Assembly: GCA_025869435.1 (NCBI GenBank) | Contig: JAOZVS010000133.1 | Span: forward strand, 1-41,639 | DNA length: 41,639 nucleotides | Direction of reading: 5' to 3' | Origin: Zavarzinia sp. | GTDB taxonomy: Bacteria > Pseudomonadota > Alphaproteobacteria > Zavarziniales > Zavarziniaceae | In this document: one piece after another, positions 1 through 8,179 of the stretch | Layout of the letters: each line of letters starts with the position of its first letter | How positions within the stretch are numbered: the first letter of the stretch is position 1 | The notes under the pieces: model-generated | The model's database searches: none | Seen by the model: only the letters and a program-made list of their open reading frames with translations | What the model was told of the DNA's origin: nothing | Program-made: the position numbers and the translations under genes

Positions 1-101
1 CTCTCCCCCCTGAAGGGCGGAGAGGGAGAAGAGGCCCCCTCTCCGCCCGCTTGCGGGGGGAGAGGGCGGGGGGTGAGGTGGGGAGGGCTCGATCCCCCAT
101 G
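1..101. repeat. Palindromic intergenic repeat at window edge
   Basis: The stretch is made of complementary C/T-rich and G/A-rich blocks. CCCTCTCCGCCCGC at about 37-50 faces GCGGGGGGAGAGGG at 53-66 across a two-base loop, with related half-copies on both sides (CTCTCCCCCC near 1, GGGCGGAGAGGG near 15). This is the style of the short interspersed palindromes common between genes in high-GC proteobacteria. It follows the ABC ATPase stop codon on the minus strand and could fold as an mRNA 3' hairpin. No T-tract is seen. Confidence 0.55.
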
Positions 102-113
102 CGATACCCGACA

Positions 114-1622
114 TCACGCCGCCACCTGCCCGCTCATCATCAGGCCGATGCGGGCGACGGAGGCTTCGGCGATGGGCAGGACGCCCATGATGCCCCCCTC
201 GTAGAGGACGGCGATGCGGTCGGATATCTGGAACAATTCCTCGAGGTCCTCGGAAATGACGATGACGGCGCGGCCGGCGGCGCGCAAGGACAGGAATTGC
301 TCGTGCACGAAACGGGCGGCGCCGACGTCGAGGCCACGGATCGGCTGGGCGGCGAGCAGCACGAGCGGGTCCTGAGACAGCTCGCGGGCCAGCAGCGCCT
401 TCTGCAGATTGCCGCCCGACAGGGTGCCGGTGCGGGCGTCGGGGCCGGCGGTGCGGATGCCGAAGGCGGCGATCTGTTCGGTCACGAAACGGCGGATCGC
501 GCCATGGTCGATGAAGCCGAAGCGACTGTAGGGCTTTCGGCCGACGAGGGGCAGGACCATGGAATCCGACAGCGGCAGGCTGGTGATCAGGCCGGTGGTC
601 ATGCGGTCTTCCGGCACACGGCCGATGCGCAGCGCCTGCATGACGCGGGGCGAGGTCTCGCGCACCGGCAGGCCGCCGACACTCAGCGTGCCCGAGGCGA
701 CGGGCAACATGCCGGCGATGACATCGGCCAGTTCCCGCTGGCCATTGCCCGAGACACCGGCGATGCCGAGGATCTCGCCGCCGCGAAGCTCGATACTGAC
801 ATCCCGCAGCCGCACCCGGCGCCCGCTGGCGGTGGAGACGCCTTGAAGCGACAGAAGAACCTCGCCGGTCTCGCTCGCCGGCTTTTCCGGCGGGGTCAGT
901 CCATGGCCGCACATCAATTCCGCCAGCTGGCGGTCGGTGATCGCGTCCGACATGTCGAGGCTGGCGGCGATGCGGCCCTGGCGCAGCACCGTGACCTTAT
1001 GGGTCAGGCTGCGCACCTCGTGCAGCTTGTGCGAGATGAAGACGACACCGAAGCCTTCCGCCGCCATGGCGCGCAGGGCGGCGAACAGGCCCTCAGCCTC
1101 CTGCGGGGTGAGGACGGCGGTCGGCTCGTCGAGGATGACGATGCGGGCGCCCCGGAACAGGACCTTGATGATCTCGAGCCGCTGCTGCTCGCCGATGGCA
1201 AGGCCGGAGACCAGGGCGTCCGGATCGAGTCCGAGGCCGAAGCGCGCCTTCACGTCGGCGAGACGCGCCCGGGCGCCGGCCTCGTCGAGGCGGAGGCCCT
1301 TGCCGGGCCGGCCGATCATCAGGTTTTCCAGCACCGTCATCGATGGCACCAGATGGAAATGCTGGTGCACCATGCCGATGCCGAGGGCAAGGGCATCTGC
1401 CGCCGAATGAATGGCGACGGGCTTGCCGTCGATGGCGATCGTGCCTTCGTCCGGCGCATAGGTGCCAAAGAGGACATTCATCAGCGTGGTCTTGCCCGCG
1501 CCATTCTCGCCGAGCAGGCCGAGGATGTCGCCGGGCAGCAGGGAGAGATCGACGCGGTCGTTGGCGACGACCGCGTCGAAGCGCTTGGTGATGCCCCGCA
1601 TCTCCAGCAGGGCTTGCGCCAT
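114..1622 (-). CDS. ABC transporter ATP-binding protein, BMP/nucleoside-type importer
   Basis: A 502-residue tandem ATPase of the RbsA/YufO type that would energise import of a nucleoside, purine or related solute. The first half has an intact Walker A (GENGAGKTT, residues 38-46), a signature region IGEQQR and Walker B ILDEPTAV. The second half has a degenerate P-loop (GVSGNGQRE) but a good LSGGNLQK signature, the asymmetry typical of this family. It starts 6 bp after the stop of the BMP-type binding-protein gene, so the two are one operon. The permease genes expected next are not seen: only a palindromic repeat lies between the stop codon and the window edge, although an open frame starting at the overlapping TGATG runs off the window. 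The substrate is inferred from neighbours only. Confidence 0.93.
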   Translation of the reverse strand: MAQALLEMRGITKRFDAVVANDRVDLSLLPGDILGLLGENGAGKTTLMNVLFGTYAPDEGTIAIDGKPVAIHSAADALALGIGMVHQHFHLVPSMTVLENLMIGRPGKGLRLDEAGARARLADVKARFGLGLDPDALVSGLAIGEQQRLEIIKVLFRGARIVILDEPTAVLTPQEAEGLFAALRAMAAEGFGVVFISHKLHEVRSLTHKVTVLRQGRIAASLDMSDAITDRQLAELMCGHGLTPPEKPASETGEVLLSLQGVSTASGRRVRLRDVSIELRGGEILGIAGVSGNGQRELADVIAGMLPVASGTLSVGGLPVRETSPRVMQALRIGRVPEDRMTTGLITSLPLSDSMVLPLVGRKPYSRFGFIDHGAIRRFVTEQIAAFGIRTAGPDARTGTLSGGNLQKALLARELSQDPLVLLAAQPIRGLDVGAARFVHEQFLSLRAAGRAVIVISEDLEELFQISDRIAVLYEGGIMGVLPIAEASVARIGLMMSGQVAA

Positions 1623-1628
1623 TAAGGA

Positions 1629-2672
1629 TTACTCCGACTTCGGAATGGATTCGTCGACGTCGACGCGATAGGTGCCGTCCATGATTTCCGCGGTCTTCCT
1701 GGCGACGAGCTCTTTCACCTCGGCGGGCAGGAGGGTGTCGAACTTGTGATAGGGCGCGAGATAGGAGCCGCCCTTGCTCATGGTGGAAAAGCCGCCGAAG
1801 TCCTGCGCGGTGAAGACGCCGGCCTTCACCAGCTTGATCATCTGGTTGACGGTCGGGCTCATGTCCCAGACCGGGCCGGTGATCACCGTGTCGGGGCCGA
1901 GCGACGACTGGTCGGACATGTTGGAAATGGCCAGGACCTTCTTCTCGACCGCGGCCTCGACGACGCCGAAGCGTTCGGCGAAGATGACGTCGACGCCGGA
2001 TTCGATCTGGGCGAGGGCGGCTTCCTTGGCCTTGGGCGGATCGAAGAACGAACCGATGAAGGAGAATTTGCACTTCACCTCGGGGTTGGCTTCCTTCGCC
2101 CCGGCGCAGAAGGCATTGACGAGGCGGTTCACCTCGGGGATCGGCATGGCGGCGACGGCACCGACCACCTTGGTCTTGGTCATCTTGCCGGCGATCAGGC
2201 CCGACAGATAGGCGGGCTCGTGAATCCAGTTGTCGAAGACGCCGAAATTGGGCTCCGCCGGGCCGATGCCGGAGCCGAAGACAAAGGCGACATCCGGGTA
2301 ATCCTTGGCGACCTTGCGGGCGATGCGCTCGGCGCCGAAGGCGTCGCCGGTGATCAGCTTGTAACCCTTTTCGGCATATTCGCGCATCACCCGCTCGAAA
2401 TCGGCGGATTTCACGCTTTCCGAATAGGCATAGTCGATGCCGTGCTCGGTCTTGGCCTTTTCGAGGGCGACGTGGATCTGGTTCACCCAGGGTTCCTCGA
2501 TCGGGGTCTCGAACACGGCGGCGACTTTCAGCTTCTCCTCGGCGGCGGCGGGCGCCGGCGCGGTGAAGGTGCCGGCCAGCAGCGCGGCGGCGGCGAAAAG
2601 CCCGAGGAGGCCGCGCCTGGTGGCGCCCCGGCCGACGGAAAGACGACAGGCTGACAGCATCTGATCCCCCAT
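1629..2672 (-). CDS. BMP-family ABC transporter substrate-binding protein
   Basis: A 347-residue periplasmic binding protein of the BMP (PnrA-like) family, whose members bind nucleosides, purines and similar solutes. The N-terminus has a Tat-like signal (TRRGLLGLFAAAALL) and a likely cleavage site after PAPAAAEE. The mature part opens with KVAAVFETPIEEPWV, the usual BMP beta strand, followed by GYKLITGDAFG and VAFVFGSGIG. ATG 2672 has AGGG upstream; ATG 2660 is an alternative that would shorten only the signal region. It is first in the operon with the ATPase and is divergent from a RutR-like regulator. Control by that regulator is plausible because a RutR-type operator lies in the shared intergenic region. 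Confidence 0.93.
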   Translation of the reverse strand: MGDQMLSACRLSVGRGATRRGLLGLFAAAALLAGTFTAPAPAAAEEKLKVAAVFETPIEEPWVNQIHVALEKAKTEHGIDYAYSESVKSADFERVMREYAEKGYKLITGDAFGAERIARKVAKDYPDVAFVFGSGIGPAEPNFGVFDNWIHEPAYLSGLIAGKMTKTKVVGAVAAMPIPEVNRLVNAFCAGAKEANPEVKCKFSFIGSFFDPPKAKEAALAQIESGVDVIFAERFGVVEAAVEKKVLAISNMSDQSSLGPDTVITGPVWDMSPTVNQMIKLVKAGVFTAQDFGGFSTMSKGGSYLAPYHKFDTLLPAEVKELVARKTAEIMDGTYRVDVDESIPKSE

Positions 2673-2757
2673 GTTGCCCTGATGTTCGGCATTGCCCGCG
2701 GCCCAGCCCGCGAGCGCCCAAAACTTTCACACCCGCACCGGGGGCGATCAAGAAAAA

Positions 2758-2773
2758 TTGTCCAACTGGTTAG
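2758..2773. promoter_or_regulatory. Candidate RutR-type operator
   Basis: TTGTCCAACTGGTTAG lies between the divergent BMP transporter and RutR-like regulator genes. It matches the known RutR consensus TTGACCA-nn-TGGTCAA at 11 of 14 defined positions and keeps the CCA-nn-TGG core. A further half-site TTGGTCA follows at 2777-2783. Assignment to the adjacent regulator is an inference from position and consensus. Confidence 0.65.
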
Positions 2774-2847
2774 GTTTTGGTCACGGCGCCGCTTCCCTTC
2801 GCCGCCCGCATCCGTTAACGGTTAGAGGAGAGGGAGGCGAGGCGCGC

Positions 2848-3510
2848 ATGGTGCACAGCTTCGATATCGAGGATGACGGCGGCGCCGAGGCGGCGCCCCA
2901 GGGCGGACGCATCCGCCAGCGCAACAAGGCGCGCATCATCGCGGCGGCGGAAAAGGTCTTCGCCGAACGCGGCTATGACGGCGCGACCACGGCGGAAATC
3001 GCCGAGATCGCCGGACTCGCCAAGTCCAACGTCCATTATTACTTCGGCACCAAGGAAGCGATCTACCGCGAGGTGGTGGCCGGCATCGTCGATCTGTGGC
3101 TGAAGGCCTTCGGCGAGATCACCGCCGAGGATGATCCGGCCACGGCGATCAGTGCCTATATCCGGCAGAAGCTGCTCTATTCCCGCAAGCGCCCGCTGGC
3201 TTCCCGCATCTTCGCGACCGAGATCATCAGGGGCGCGCCCATCCTGCGGCCCTTCCTCGAAGCGGACCTCCGCGACTGGGTGGAGGACAAGGCCAAGGTG
3301 CTGGCCCATTGGGCGGCGCAGGGGCGGATGGACGAAGTCTCGCCCCATCACTTCTTCTTCATGATCTGGGCGGCGACCCAGACTTACGCCGATTTCGCCA
3401 GCCAGATCGCCGCCGTTCTCGGCCACAAGCGCCTGCGCGAGGCGGATTTCGAGGAAGCGATCGCGACGGTGACCGCCATCGTCCTGAAGGGCTGCGGCAT
3501 CAGGGCCTAG
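2848..3510 (+). CDS. TetR-family regulator, RutR-like
   Basis: A 220-residue TetR regulator. The N-terminal HTH spans about residues 20-70 (AAEKVFAERGYDGATTAEIAE, then NVHYYFGTKEAIY). The C-terminal ligand domain shows landmarks of E. coli RutR, the uracil/thymine-responsive regulator of pyrimidine degradation: IYREVVAGIVDLWLKAF, EIIRGAPILRPFL and HHFFFMIWAATQTYADF. An open frame extends upstream, but ATG 2848 is chosen because the homology starts just after it and purine-rich AGGGAGG lies about 10 bases upstream. It is divergent from the BMP transporter, and a RutR-like palindrome lies in the gap. The likely role is local control of nucleobase uptake and its own gene; the ligand is not known. 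Confidence 0.88.
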   Translation: MVHSFDIEDDGGAEAAPQGGRIRQRNKARIIAAAEKVFAERGYDGATTAEIAEIAGLAKSNVHYYFGTKEAIYREVVAGIVDLWLKAFGEITAEDDPATAISAYIRQKLLYSRKRPLASRIFATEIIRGAPILRPFLEADLRDWVEDKAKVLAHWAAQGRMDEVSPHHFFFMIWAATQTYADFASQIAAVLGHKRLREADFEEAIATVTAIVLKGCGIRA

Positions 3511-3523
3511 CCGGGCCCGATAT

Positions 3524-3604
3524 CGTCATGCCGGCGAAGGCCGGCATCTTGGGCCGGCAAGGGCGCCCCCTCGTCGAAAGGCCCCGGCCTGCGCCGGGGC
3601 GACG
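3524..3604. repeat. Palindromic interspersed element with two hairpins
   Basis: An 81-bp element bounded by CGTC and GACG. It contains two perfect 8-bp stems: ATGCCGGC/GCCGGCAT (3528-3535 and 3540-3547, loop GAAG) and GCCCCGGC/GCCGGGGC (3581-3588 and 3593-3600, loop CTGC). The GTCATGCCGGCGAA.GCCGGCAT pattern is typical of short interspersed repeats in alphaproteobacterial intergenic DNA. It sits directly after the tetR stop codon and may act as a transcript 3' end. Confidence 0.6.
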
Positions 3605-3718
3605 AGCGAGAAAGCGGCTTCAGCTTTACGCAAGGCTGGCATGACCGTAACTTGGCGTGCGGTCCGGCGAACCTGTCCTTGCGGCAGGCGATGCCGCATC
3701 CGAGACGGAGACGAAACC

Positions 3719-4345
3719 ATGACCTCCTGCCCGATTCCGACGGGGCGCGGCCTCACCCCCGCCCAGTTTCCCGATCCCGCCCGCGATCTGTCGCCCGTGG
3801 CCGGCGAACAGGTGGCGGTCATCGCCGGGGGCTGCTTCTGGTGCACGGAGGCGGTTTACCGCGCGGTCGACGGCGTGATCGACGTCGTGCCCGGCTATGC
3901 CGGCGGCACGGCGGAAACCGCCGATTACAAGACGGTGTGCACCGGCCGGACCGATCATGCCGAGGCGATCCTGATCCGCTTCGATCCGGCGCGTACCAGC
4001 TATGGCCAGCTGCTGAAACTGTTCTTCTCGGTCGCCCATGACCCGACCCAGCTGAACCGCCAGGGCAACGACATCGGCCGGCAGTACCGCTCCGCCGTCT
4101 TCCATGCCAATGCCGAGGAGAAGGCCGTGGCGGAAGCCTATATCGCCCAGCTCGCGGCGGCAGGCGCCTTCACCGCGCCGATCGTCACCACGCTGGAGCC
4201 CCTGACCGCCTTCTGCGAGGCGGAGGAATATCACCACGATTACGCGGCGCGGAACCCGTACCAGCCCTATATCGCCCATGTCTCGCGGCCGAAGGTCGAC
4301 AAGCTGAAGGCCTATTTCCCCGAGCGGCTAAAGAAGGCGTGAGGG
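3719..4345 (+). CDS. msrA: Peptide methionine sulfoxide reductase MsrA
   Basis: Reduces the S-epimer of methionine sulfoxide in proteins using thioredoxin. The catalytic motif GGCFWCTE is present, with the nucleophilic Cys at residue 39, followed by YAGGTAETADYKTVCTGRTDHAEA and the C-terminal EEYHHDYAARNPYQPYI region, all diagnostic of MsrA. ATG 3719 is selected because GGAG (3707-3710) is well spaced and the product then has the usual size of about 208 residues; the reading frame itself is open further upstream. The stop codon TGA is at 4340-4342. The gene stands alone, convergent with the downstream protease gene. No msrB is seen in the window. Confidence 0.95.
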
Positions 4346-4358
4346 GCGCTCCCCGCCC

Positions 4359-5990
4359 TCAGTGACTGCCTGCGCTCGGCCCCGGGCGCAGGAATTCCTC
4401 GGCGGCGATGGCGAAGTTCAGGTTCTGGGTATCCTTCAGCATGAAGGTGGTGATGCCCAGCAGGTTGCCGCGCGAATCGAACAACCCGCCGCCGGACGAG
4501 CCCGGCGAGATCGGCGCGCTGGTCTGGACATATTGCTGGCCCTCGTTGCGGCGCTTCGACGAAACGAGCCCCTCGCCCAGCGTGAGGTCGAGGCCGGAGG
4601 GCGCGCCGATCGTATAGGCGCGCTCGCCGATCACCACATCGGCATGGCTGCGGATGGTGACGAAACTGGGCAGGTCCGGCTTGTCGACCCGGATGATGCA
4701 GCGGTCGCCTTCCTCGTCGCGCAGCTTGATCGAGACCGGGCGCAGGTCCGACATGTCCTCGTTCCTGAATATGCCGAAGAACTGCTGGCCCTCGAGGACA
4801 TGGCAATTGGTGAACAGGTGCTGCGCCGTCACCGCGACGGCCGAGCCCTGGCTGAAGCCATCCTCGAGAAAGGGCTGGCCATTGCGCAGGGGCGCGGCGA
4901 CGACGACCCAGACCGCGTCCTTCACCTTCTGGAAGACGCCGGATGGATCGAGCGCCTGGGTCGCGACCGGCATCGGCAGGGTGGGCAGGGGCACCTGATC
5001 GCTGGCTTCGGCGGCGGACGGCGGCCGGCCGGGCTTGCCCGGCTGGTCGGGCCGGCTCGGGCGGGCGGGCTGGGCCGGCTCGTCCCCGGCGACATCGGGG
5101 ACGGAAGCGGCCGAACCCTCGCGCGCCTCGTCCTTGGCATAGAAGCCGACCACCGTGTCCGGCGGCGTTGCTTCCGGCGGGGCCAGCCTGTCGGGCACGA
5201 CGAATTCGGAAACGATGGCGGCGACCAGGCCCTCGTTCGCCGGCGCGTCCGCCGGCGGATAGTAATAGGTGAAGCCGACCGCGCCATTTTCGCGCCGGTC
5301 GACCCGACCGGTGAAACGCTGGTCGCCCTCCATCCCCTCGAAGACGAAATAGGCCCCCATGTTCACCGCCCTGGTCACCCGCTTCCCGCCATCCTTCAGG
5401 TTGCGGATGGTGTTGAAGAAGGTGAGGTATTCGGACGCCGACATGGATGCGATCACTTCGACGTCGAGCAGGCGCGATCCATCGGCGCTGGTGAAGGTGC
5501 GGGCGCCCCCGTCGCCTGGCCGGGTCTTCGTCAGTTGAACCGCCGGATAGCCGATGCGAAAGCCGAGATCCTGACTGATGTAGGAGGTCCAGCCGACCTT
5601 GGCCCGGGCTTCGGCGCCGATGCGCAGCAATTCCAGGGTCTGGTCGGCGGTCAGCGTTCCGGTGGTGCGGACACCGGTGTCGCGCTGGAAGGCCTTGATC
5701 GCGTTTCGCGAGGCGTCGTCCAGCGTGCCGGTGGCGATATCGGTCGAATAGCCGGCCCAGATCAGCGCCAGTTGGAGGATGCGAGGGTCATTGGCCGCGG
5801 CGATTTCCGAAAGACCATTGCTCGAATCGCCTTCGACCGAGCCGGCCGGGCCGGACGGTGTCGTGGCTTCGGGGGCAGGGCGCGCGCCGCCCGGCCGGAT
5901 GGAGCCCTTTTCCCCGGCCATGGCCCCCTGAACCGCGAGCGCCAGCACCATGATCGCCGCCGAAACAGCCGAACCTAACCGCTTTGCCAT
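4359..5990 (-). CDS. Exported trypsin-like serine protease with peptidoglycan-binding domain
   Basis: A 543-residue protein. An N-terminal signal peptide (MAKRLGSAVSAAIMVLALAVQGAMA) leads to a peptidoglycan-binding-like helical module at about 65-120 (NAIKAFQRDTGVRTTGTLTADQT). A middle segment of unknown fold follows, then a Pro-rich linker (about 310-340) and a C-terminal trypsin-like domain. The catalytic triad can be proposed as His397 (TNCHVLEG), Asp429 (DRCIIRVD) and Ser499 (PGSSGGGLF). There is no PDZ domain, unlike DegP/HtrA. It probably acts in the periplasm near the cell wall. ATG 5990 gives a clean signal peptide. It is transcribed toward msrA and divergently from the 620-residue anchored protein. 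The substrate is unknown. Confidence 0.85.
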   Translation of the reverse strand: MAKRLGSAVSAAIMVLALAVQGAMAGEKGSIRPGGARPAPEATTPSGPAGSVEGDSSNGLSEIAAANDPRILQLALIWAGYSTDIATGTLDDASRNAIKAFQRDTGVRTTGTLTADQTLELLRIGAEARAKVGWTSYISQDLGFRIGYPAVQLTKTRPGDGGARTFTSADGSRLLDVEVIASMSASEYLTFFNTIRNLKDGGKRVTRAVNMGAYFVFEGMEGDQRFTGRVDRRENGAVGFTYYYPPADAPANEGLVAAIVSEFVVPDRLAPPEATPPDTVVGFYAKDEAREGSAASVPDVAGDEPAQPARPSRPDQPGKPGRPPSAAEASDQVPLPTLPMPVATQALDPSGVFQKVKDAVWVVVAAPLRNGQPFLEDGFSQGSAVAVTAQHLFTNCHVLEGQQFFGIFRNEDMSDLRPVSIKLRDEEGDRCIIRVDKPDLPSFVTIRSHADVVIGERAYTIGAPSGLDLTLGEGLVSSKRRNEGQQYVQTSAPISPGSSGGGLFDSRGNLLGITTFMLKDTQNLNFAIAAEEFLRPGPSAGSH

Positions 5991-6094
5991 AAAAACGCCG
6001 CCTGTATGAGTTCCCCCTGAAGCTGGCCAGCCTAAGCGATCCCGTGGCGGCGGCCAATCCCGGCGAAAGGCCGCGGCGCGGATAATGCGTCGTC

Positions 6095-6107
6095 AACGTG
6101 TGACGTT
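6095..6107. promoter_or_regulatory. Short dyad in divergent intergenic region
   Basis: AACGT-GTG-ACGTT is a perfect 5-bp inverted repeat in the 240-bp gap between the divergent protease gene and the 620-residue anchored protein gene. It could be an operator, but no neighbouring regulator suggests which, and no convincing -35/-10 pair was assigned in the gap. Confidence 0.25.
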
Positions 6108-6230
6108 CAGCATTGTCTCGCCTCGGCGAAACTGTTGGGCTAGTTTGCGCCCTGGAAATGGCCCGGTTTCCGGGTCGGGCCTGGGGGATGTCCGCGCAAG
6201 GACAAAGCTGATCCACCGAGAGGGGAGACC

Positions 6231-8093
6231 ATGAACAAGATTGTCGTTGGCGCCGTGACCGCCGTCGTGGTGGGCGTCGGGGCCGCCGCCGGCTGGTATT
6301 TCATCGGCAAGGAAAGTGGCCCGGGCGTCGCCGATGTGTCGGGCGCGCCGCCGCTCGACTGCGCCAATATCAAGACCGATGTCGACGCCACCCTGGCGGC
6401 CCTGCCGCCGGAGCTGAAGGCGACCTATTCGGGCCTTGAATGCTCGGGCACCAAGCTCAGCTTCGCCGAACTCCGCTTTGGCGTTCTTGGCGCCGGCGCG
6501 ATCGAGGAAGGCGCGGTCAAGATGACCGGCGTTCTCGTCGACGGCGGCTTTGCCGCCAACGCGAAGAAAGTCTTCAACGCCGCTTCCTATCCCGCCGGTC
6601 AGGCCCCCTCGACCGAGCGGCTGCCGATCGCATCCCGCATCACGGCGGCCAAGGTGAACATCGGCCCCGAAGCGGGTGGCGGTGTCAGCTTCGAGAATTT
6701 CGAGATCGCCGACCTCTCGGCCCGTCCGTTCGCCAAGGCGCCACCCGCCACCCTCGCCGACCTCGGCGCGGCCGGCCCCGCGGAAATCGCCGACCTGCTG
6801 CAGGCTTTCGGCTTCTCCTCGATCAGCTTCAAGTCGGTCGCCGGCGGGCCGCCGCCGGCCGCGGGCCAGGCGCCGACCCCGGTGGTGACGATCGCCTCGG
6901 TCGTCTTCTCCGCCTTCGACGGCCAGCGCCTCGGCGCCTTCGACCTGACCGGTCTCGCGGGCAAGCCCGAGTCGGGCAGCGGCACCTTCGGCCTCGCCAG
7001 CCTGTCCCTGAAGGGGGTCGGCGTCGGCGATCTGGCCGCGATCTTCTCGTCGGCCTCGGCTGGCGGCATGGTCAATAGCGATGCCATGGAAATGAAGACC
7101 CTGCTGGCGATCAGCGCCGATTCGGCGAGCCTGAAGGATTTCCACGTCGCGGGCTTCAGCGCCCCCGACGACGAGATCCGGCTGGCCAGCATCACCCTCG
7201 ACCAGTTCAAGGCGCTCAGCTTCTCGAAGCTGGCGATCGATGGCGTCGAGGGCCATGTCTCCGACATCGGTTACAGCTTCAAGCTCGCCCATCTCGCCCT
7301 CAAGGGCGTCGATTTCGGCGCGGCCCTGCGGGGCATCGCCGACGGCAGCGCGAGCGAACCCGATTTCGCCAAGCTGCGGATCGATGGCTACGACCTGTCG
7401 GATCTCGCCTTCGGGCCGAAGGACGGCGAGAAGGTCACCCTCGCCTCGGTCGTCGCCAGTTCGAGCGATTATGTCGATGGTATCGCCACCAAGGGCACGG
7501 GCAAGCTGACCGGCTTCGCCATGCCGATCTCCATCATCCCCGAGGAATATCGGGGGCCGTTCACGGATCTTGGCTATCCGGTCATCAAGCTCGAGATGAC
7601 GACCGACTACAGCTTCGATCCCAAGGCGATGGCGCTCGACATCAAGGACGTGACGCTGAAGCTGGCGGATGGCGGCGCGCTGACGCTGAAGGTCAATCTC
7701 GGCAATTTCGATCTGAAGGCCATTCAGGCGGCGTCGCAGTCGATGGAGCCGCCAGCGGCGCTCTTCGAGGCGAAGCTGATCGCGGCCTCCCTCGGCTACA
7801 CGGATGATTCCCTGTTCTCCCGCGTGCTGAAGCTGATCGCCAAGGAACAGGGGGCGACACCCGACGCCCTGCTGGAACAGGCCAAGGCGATGCTGAAGAT
7901 GCAGATGGATGCCGCGCCGGGGCCGGTGACCAAGGCTTTCCTCAAGGGTCTCGAGGATTTCCTCACCGGGCAGAAGAGCCTGACGATCAGCGTCGCGCCC
8001 TCGACCCCGCTGTCGTTCGACGAGATCGGCAGCAAGTTCGACAACCCGGAGGCGGCCGCCGCCGCCCTGAAGCTGACCGCCAGCGGCAAGTGA
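6231..8093 (+). CDS. Unrecognised membrane-anchored or exported protein, 620 residues
   Basis: No family could be assigned. The N-terminus (NKIVVGAVTAVVVGVGAAAGWYFIG) is a single hydrophobic segment that would anchor or export the protein. The rest is Ala/Leu/Ser-rich with many alternating hydrophobic strands and recurring short units of the type L-x-L-K-G/D-V/F (SLSLKGVGVGDL, SASLKDFHVAGF, HLALKGVDFG, DVTLKLADGG), suggesting a long beta-rich fold of repeated modules. There are only two cysteines (DCANIKT and LECSGTK), near the N-terminus of the mature part, which could form a disulfide. A Pro-rich insert (GPPPAAGQAPTP) lies near residue 210. The start is supported by GGGGAG just upstream. 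A strong terminator follows, so the gene is probably monocistronic. Confidence 0.75.
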   Translation: MNKIVVGAVTAVVVGVGAAAGWYFIGKESGPGVADVSGAPPLDCANIKTDVDATLAALPPELKATYSGLECSGTKLSFAELRFGVLGAGAIEEGAVKMTGVLVDGGFAANAKKVFNAASYPAGQAPSTERLPIASRITAAKVNIGPEAGGGVSFENFEIADLSARPFAKAPPATLADLGAAGPAEIADLLQAFGFSSISFKSVAGGPPPAAGQAPTPVVTIASVVFSAFDGQRLGAFDLTGLAGKPESGSGTFGLASLSLKGVGVGDLAAIFSSASAGGMVNSDAMEMKTLLAISADSASLKDFHVAGFSAPDDEIRLASITLDQFKALSFSKLAIDGVEGHVSDIGYSFKLAHLALKGVDFGAALRGIADGSASEPDFAKLRIDGYDLSDLAFGPKDGEKVTLASVVASSSDYVDGIATKGTGKLTGFAMPISIIPEEYRGPFTDLGYPVIKLEMTTDYSFDPKAMALDIKDVTLKLADGGALTLKVNLGNFDLKAIQAASQSMEPPAALFEAKLIAASLGYTDDSLFSRVLKLIAKEQGATPDALLEQAKAMLKMQMDAAPGPVTKAFLKGLEDFLTGQKSLTISVAPSTPLSFDEIGSKFDNPEAAAAALKLTASGK

Positions 8094-8103
8094 CATGATG
8101 CGG

Positions 8104-8132
8104 GGAGGGCGCCGCGAGGCGCCCTCCTTTTT
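8104..8132 (+). terminator. Rho-independent terminator
   Basis: A perfect 10-bp stem GGAGGGCGCC/GGCGCCCTCC (8104-8113 and 8118-8127), loop GCGA, then TTTTT (8128-8132), begins 10 bp after the stop codon of the 620-residue protein gene. It is the only textbook intrinsic terminator in the window. Confidence 0.92.
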
Positions 8133-8179
8133 CTGCCGAGCCGGGGCTTTCCGGTACCCGGATACACGGGCGAGGGGCC

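Noticed and set aside
51-1625. Long open frame on the plus strand opposite the ABC ATPase gene
   Set aside because: Antisense shadow typical of GC-rich genes; the minus-strand protein has complete family motifs.
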